Shown here one piece after another: positions 61,828-64,000 of a DNA stretch of 64,000 nucleotides. Where the stretch lies: positions 18,440-82,439 of the forward strand of contig JAKAZZ010000004.1 in NCBI GenBank assembly GCA_021826315.1, read 5' to 3'. Each line of letters starts with the position of its first letter. Position 1 is the first letter of the stretch. The stretch comes from Actinomycetes bacterium. Lineage in GTDB: Bacteria; Actinomycetota; Acidimicrobiia; Acidimicrobiales; Acidimicrobiaceae. The notes beneath the pieces were generated by a model. That model ran no database searches, was not told where the DNA came from, and saw only the letters and a program-made list of their open reading frames with translations. The position numbers were made by a program, and so were the translations under genes.

Positions 61828-64000
61828 CTAGCTACGGGGAATCTCTCGATCCTCGAAGGTTTCAATGGTATCGCCGGTTCTCAGATCTTGGAAGTCACTC
61901 AAGCCAATACCGCACTCGAAACCGGCTGCTACTTCACGAGCATCATCCTTGAATCGACGGAGCGAAGTTATTGAACCCTTCCAGATTATGACTCCTTCGC
62001 GGAGGAATCGCACCTTGCTGCCACGGGTAATTACGCCGCTTTGAACGTAACAACCTGCAACTGCACCAATCTTTGGAACTCTGAAGATCTCACGAACTTC
62101 TGCGTCTCCGGTGACAACTTCTTCGTACTCAGGAGCAAGGATACCAACCATTGCGGCTTCAATGTCTTCGAGCATCTTGTAGATGATTTCGTAGGTACGA
62201 ATCTCAACGTGCTGTGCCTCTGCTGCCTCACGAGCTCTTCGATCAGGACGAACGTTGAAGCCAATAATGAGTGCGTTAGATGCAGCACCAAGGGAGATAT
62301 CGTTCTCATTGATACCACCGACAGCTCGGCGAACGATGCTCAAGCGAACCTCGGGACGCTCAAGCTTACGCAATGACTCTGTAACTGCTTCAAGAGATCC
62401 TTGAACGTCAGCTTTGAGGATCACGTTCAAAGTTGCAGTCTCCCCGCGCTTGATCTGCTCAAAGAGATCCTCAAGCTTGGCTCCAGGAGCACTACCTGGT
62501 TGAGGGGAATACCCTGCGATCCTCTGCCTCTGCTCACGCATGGATCCGATTTGGCGAGCTACTGACAATTCATCAGTCTCTCTAAACTCGTCACCCGCGC
62601 TTGGTACTTCGGAGAAACCAAGAACCTGTACTGGCGTAGAAGGCTCTGCCTCTTTGACCGGTCGTCCAGCCTCATCGATAAGAGCTTTGACTCTACCGAA
62701 GGCTGCACCTGCTACGAGTGGATCTCCAACATGGAGGGTACCTTGCTGAACAATGACAGTAGCAACAGGACCACGGCCAGGATCGAGGTTAGCTTCAAGA
62801 ACAACACCCTTAGCCTTACCAGTCTTTGAAGCCCTGAGTTCAAGAACTTCCGCTAGTACAACGAGCTGCTCAAGAAGATCATCCACACCAAGGTTTTGAA
62901 GTGCTGAGACCTCAACTGTGATGGTTTCTCCACCCCATGCCTCAGGAACCAGGCCGTGCTCTGAGAGCTGCTGCATGACCCTTGTTGGGTCCGCATCGGC
63001 CTTGTCAATCTTATTGATCGCAACTACTATCGGAACTTTAGCCGCCTTAGCGTGATCGATTGCCTCGAGCGTCTGAGGCATAACGCCGTCATCTGCCGCT
63101 ACCACGAGGACAACGATGTCAGTAACTCCTGCACCACGTGCTCGCATCTGGGTAAAGGCCTCGTGACCTGGAGTGTCGATAAACGTAACAAAACGGTCAT
63201 CGACCATAGCCCTGTAAGCGCCAATGTGCTGGGTGATGCCGCCAGCTTCCTTCGCAACGACATTAGTCTCGCGAATTCGGTCGAGAAGCTTAGTCTTACC
63301 GTGGTCAACGTGACCCATAACTGTCACGATAGGTGCACGCCATTCAACATCTTCAACATTCAGGACGTCGTCGGCAGAGAAGTACTTGGCATAAAGTTCT
63401 GCCTCTTGCTCTTGACCTGGATCAACTAGCTTGACTTGGGCGCCAATCTCCGCAGCAAATAGTTCTATAGCGTCATCAGAGAGGCTCTGAGTAGCAGTAA
63501 CTAACTCACCTTGCAAGAAGAGGAATCTAACCACGTCACCTGCTGAACGATTGAACTTTGGTCCAATCTCTTGAGCAGTCGAACCACGTTCTACGATTAC
63601 TTCACCATCTGGAACGGGAGCATTCGATGGAATGTAATTCGCTACCTGCGTTGGCTCGAGTTCTTCATTTGTCTTCTTAGAGCGACGTCTAGCGCTCTTC
63701 GAAATCGGACGCGATCCACGCTGAGGACCACCCTTTAGACCGAACGGCGCACCCGAAGGAGGTGGAGGTGTTGAACCTCTTGCACCGCCAAAAGAGCCGC
63801 CACTTCTTGGAGCAAAACCGCCCTGTCCACCTTGCCCGCCCTGACCATCCGGGCGCGGGCCACGGTTGTAACCACCTGGAGCGCCTTGGCCGTCTGGACG
63901 AGGACTACGATTGTAGCCACCTGGGGCGCCTTGGCCGTCTGGCCGAGGACCTCGGTTATATCCGCCCTGTCCACCTTGCCCGCCCTGACCATCCGGGCGC
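61828..64000 (-). CDS. infB: Translation initiation factor IF-2, 5' end cut by the window
   Basis: GTPase that places initiator tRNA on the 30S subunit. Present: a Gly/Arg/Pro/Asp-rich N-terminal repeat region (about 63760-64000), the IF2_N domain ([25 protein letters not shown]), G domain with [22 protein letters not shown] and NKIDKAD, and C-terminal domains ending near [11 protein letters not shown]. The frame stays open to the window edge; a GTG at 63534 is internal, not a start. Followed by rbfA after 13 bases. Confidence 0.97.
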   Translation of the reverse strand, partial: RPDGQGGQGGQGGYNRGPRPDGQGAPGGYNRSPRPDGQGAPGGYNRGPRPDGQGGQGGQGGFAPRSGGSFGGARGSTPPPPSGAPFGLKGGPQRGSRPISKSARRRSKKTNEELEPTQVANYIPSNAPVPDGEVIVERGSTAQEIGPKFNRSAGDVVRFLFLQGELVTATQSLSDDAIELFAAEIGAQVKLVDPGQEQEAELYAKYFSADDVLNVEDVEWRAPIVTVMGHVDHGKTKLLDRIRETNVVAKEAGGITQHIGAYRAMVDDRFVTFIDTPGHEAFTQMRARGAGVTDIVVLVVAADDGVMPQTLEAIDHAKAAKVPIVVAINKIDKADADPTRVMQQLSEHGLVPEAWGGETITVEVSALQNLGVDDLLEQLVVLAEVLELRASKTGKAKGVVLEANLDPGRGPVATVIVQQGTLHVGDPLVAGAAFGRVKALIDEAGRPVKEAEPSTPVQVLGFSEVPSAGDEFRETDELSVARQIGSMREQRQRIAGYSPQPGSAPGAKLEDLFEQIKRGETATLNVILKADVQGSLEAVTESLRKLERPEVRLSIVRRAVGGINENDISLGAASNALIIGFNVRPDRRAREAAEAQHVEIRTYEIIYKMLEDIEAAMVGILAPEYEEVVTGDAEVREIFRVPKIGAVAGCYVQSGVITRGSKVRFLREGVIIWKGSITSLRRFKDDAREVAAGFECGIGLSDFQDLRTGDTIETFEDREIPRS
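63818..63856. repeat. 39-bp direct repeat in infB, copy 1
   Basis: Identical to 63962-64000, 144 bp apart (48 codons). It encodes part of the Gly-rich [14 protein letters not shown] repeats of IF-2 and, with the similar units between, forms a short tandem array prone to length change. Confidence 0.85.
63962..64000. repeat. 39-bp direct repeat in infB, copy 2
   Basis: Second identical copy, reaching the window edge; the array continues beyond it. Confidence 0.85.

Noticed and set aside
1..64000. CRISPR array, prophage, insertion sequence or toxin-antitoxin pair
   Set aside because: No spaced repeats, transposase, integrase or paired small genes were seen; the only direct repeats are inside infB.

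Overview
The window looks like chromosomal core from an actinobacterium, most likely of class Acidimicrobiia (Acidithrix/Ferrimicrobium-like). This is inferred from gene content, gene order and a base composition near half G+C, low for an actinomycete. Supporting signs are the mraZ-rsmH-ftsL-ftsI-murE division cluster, a DUF3040 protein, LexA boxes of the GAAC-N4-GTTC type, several apparently leaderless starts, and the order infB-rbfA-truB-ribF-rpsO-pnp-dapB-dapA-rnj-ftsK-rimO-pgsA-cinA ... recA-miaB-miaA-dapF-hflX ... lexA-LysM-nrdR. As I know that block, it follows the mycobacterial order with lineage-specific insertions.

Layout. 1-4.6 kb: start of the division/cell-wall cluster on the minus strand (murE at the edge, ftsI, ftsL-like, rsmH, mraZ) with a four-fold 10-bp-phased putative MraZ operator. 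4.7-11.4 kb: housekeeping and accessory genes (lipoate ligase-like, HNH nuclease, acyl-CoA dehydrogenase, DUF3040, PIG-L deacetylase, threonine aldolase, inositol monophosphatase). 11.4-15.5 kb: a plus-strand sugar (xylose-type) ABC importer with its own promoter, a possible operator at the start site, an internal hairpin and a strong terminator. 15.5-17.5 kb: the SOS locus nrdR / LysM cell-division suppressor / lexA with two tandem SOS boxes. 17.6-22.8 kb: operon dapF-hflX-dapC-dapD-dapE. 23.2-33.8 kb: core genes interrupted by a metallophosphoesterase, a 1553-residue globin/EAL/GAF/PAS/GGDEF c-di-GMP protein, an aldehyde dehydrogenase and an FMN-binding protein around miaA. 33.8-36.5 kb: miaB and SOS-controlled recA, with no recX between them. 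36.8-41.6 kb: an FAD amine-oxidase-type enzyme and a SWIM-SNF2 helicase. 41.8-48.2 kb: cinA, pgsA, rimO, thrB, a D-Ala-D-Ala carboxypeptidase and a secreted orphan. 48.4-64 kb: ftsK, rnj, dapA, dapB, pnp, rpsO, ribF, a lone fliL, truB, rbfA and infB (cut by the right edge).

How the genes fit together. All six enzymes from aspartate semialdehyde to meso-diaminopimelate by the succinylase route are here in two clusters (dapA-dapB; dapF/dapC/dapD/dapE). The product is used by MurE, whose gene begins at the left edge. RNA maturation and decay (RNase J, PNPase, MiaA, MiaB, RimO, TruB, RsmH) and translation initiation (IF-2, RbfA, S15) make up most of the right half. DNA damage control is coherent: recA, lexA and the LysM gene all have SOS boxes.

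The strongest new-looking observations are about gene starts and control. murE appears to start with ATT and ftsK with CTG, each behind a perfect AAGGAGG ribosome site; standard start rules would miss the first and truncate the second by 106 residues. I found no CRISPR array, phage, insertion sequence or tRNA/rRNA gene, and no clearly novel multi-gene system.
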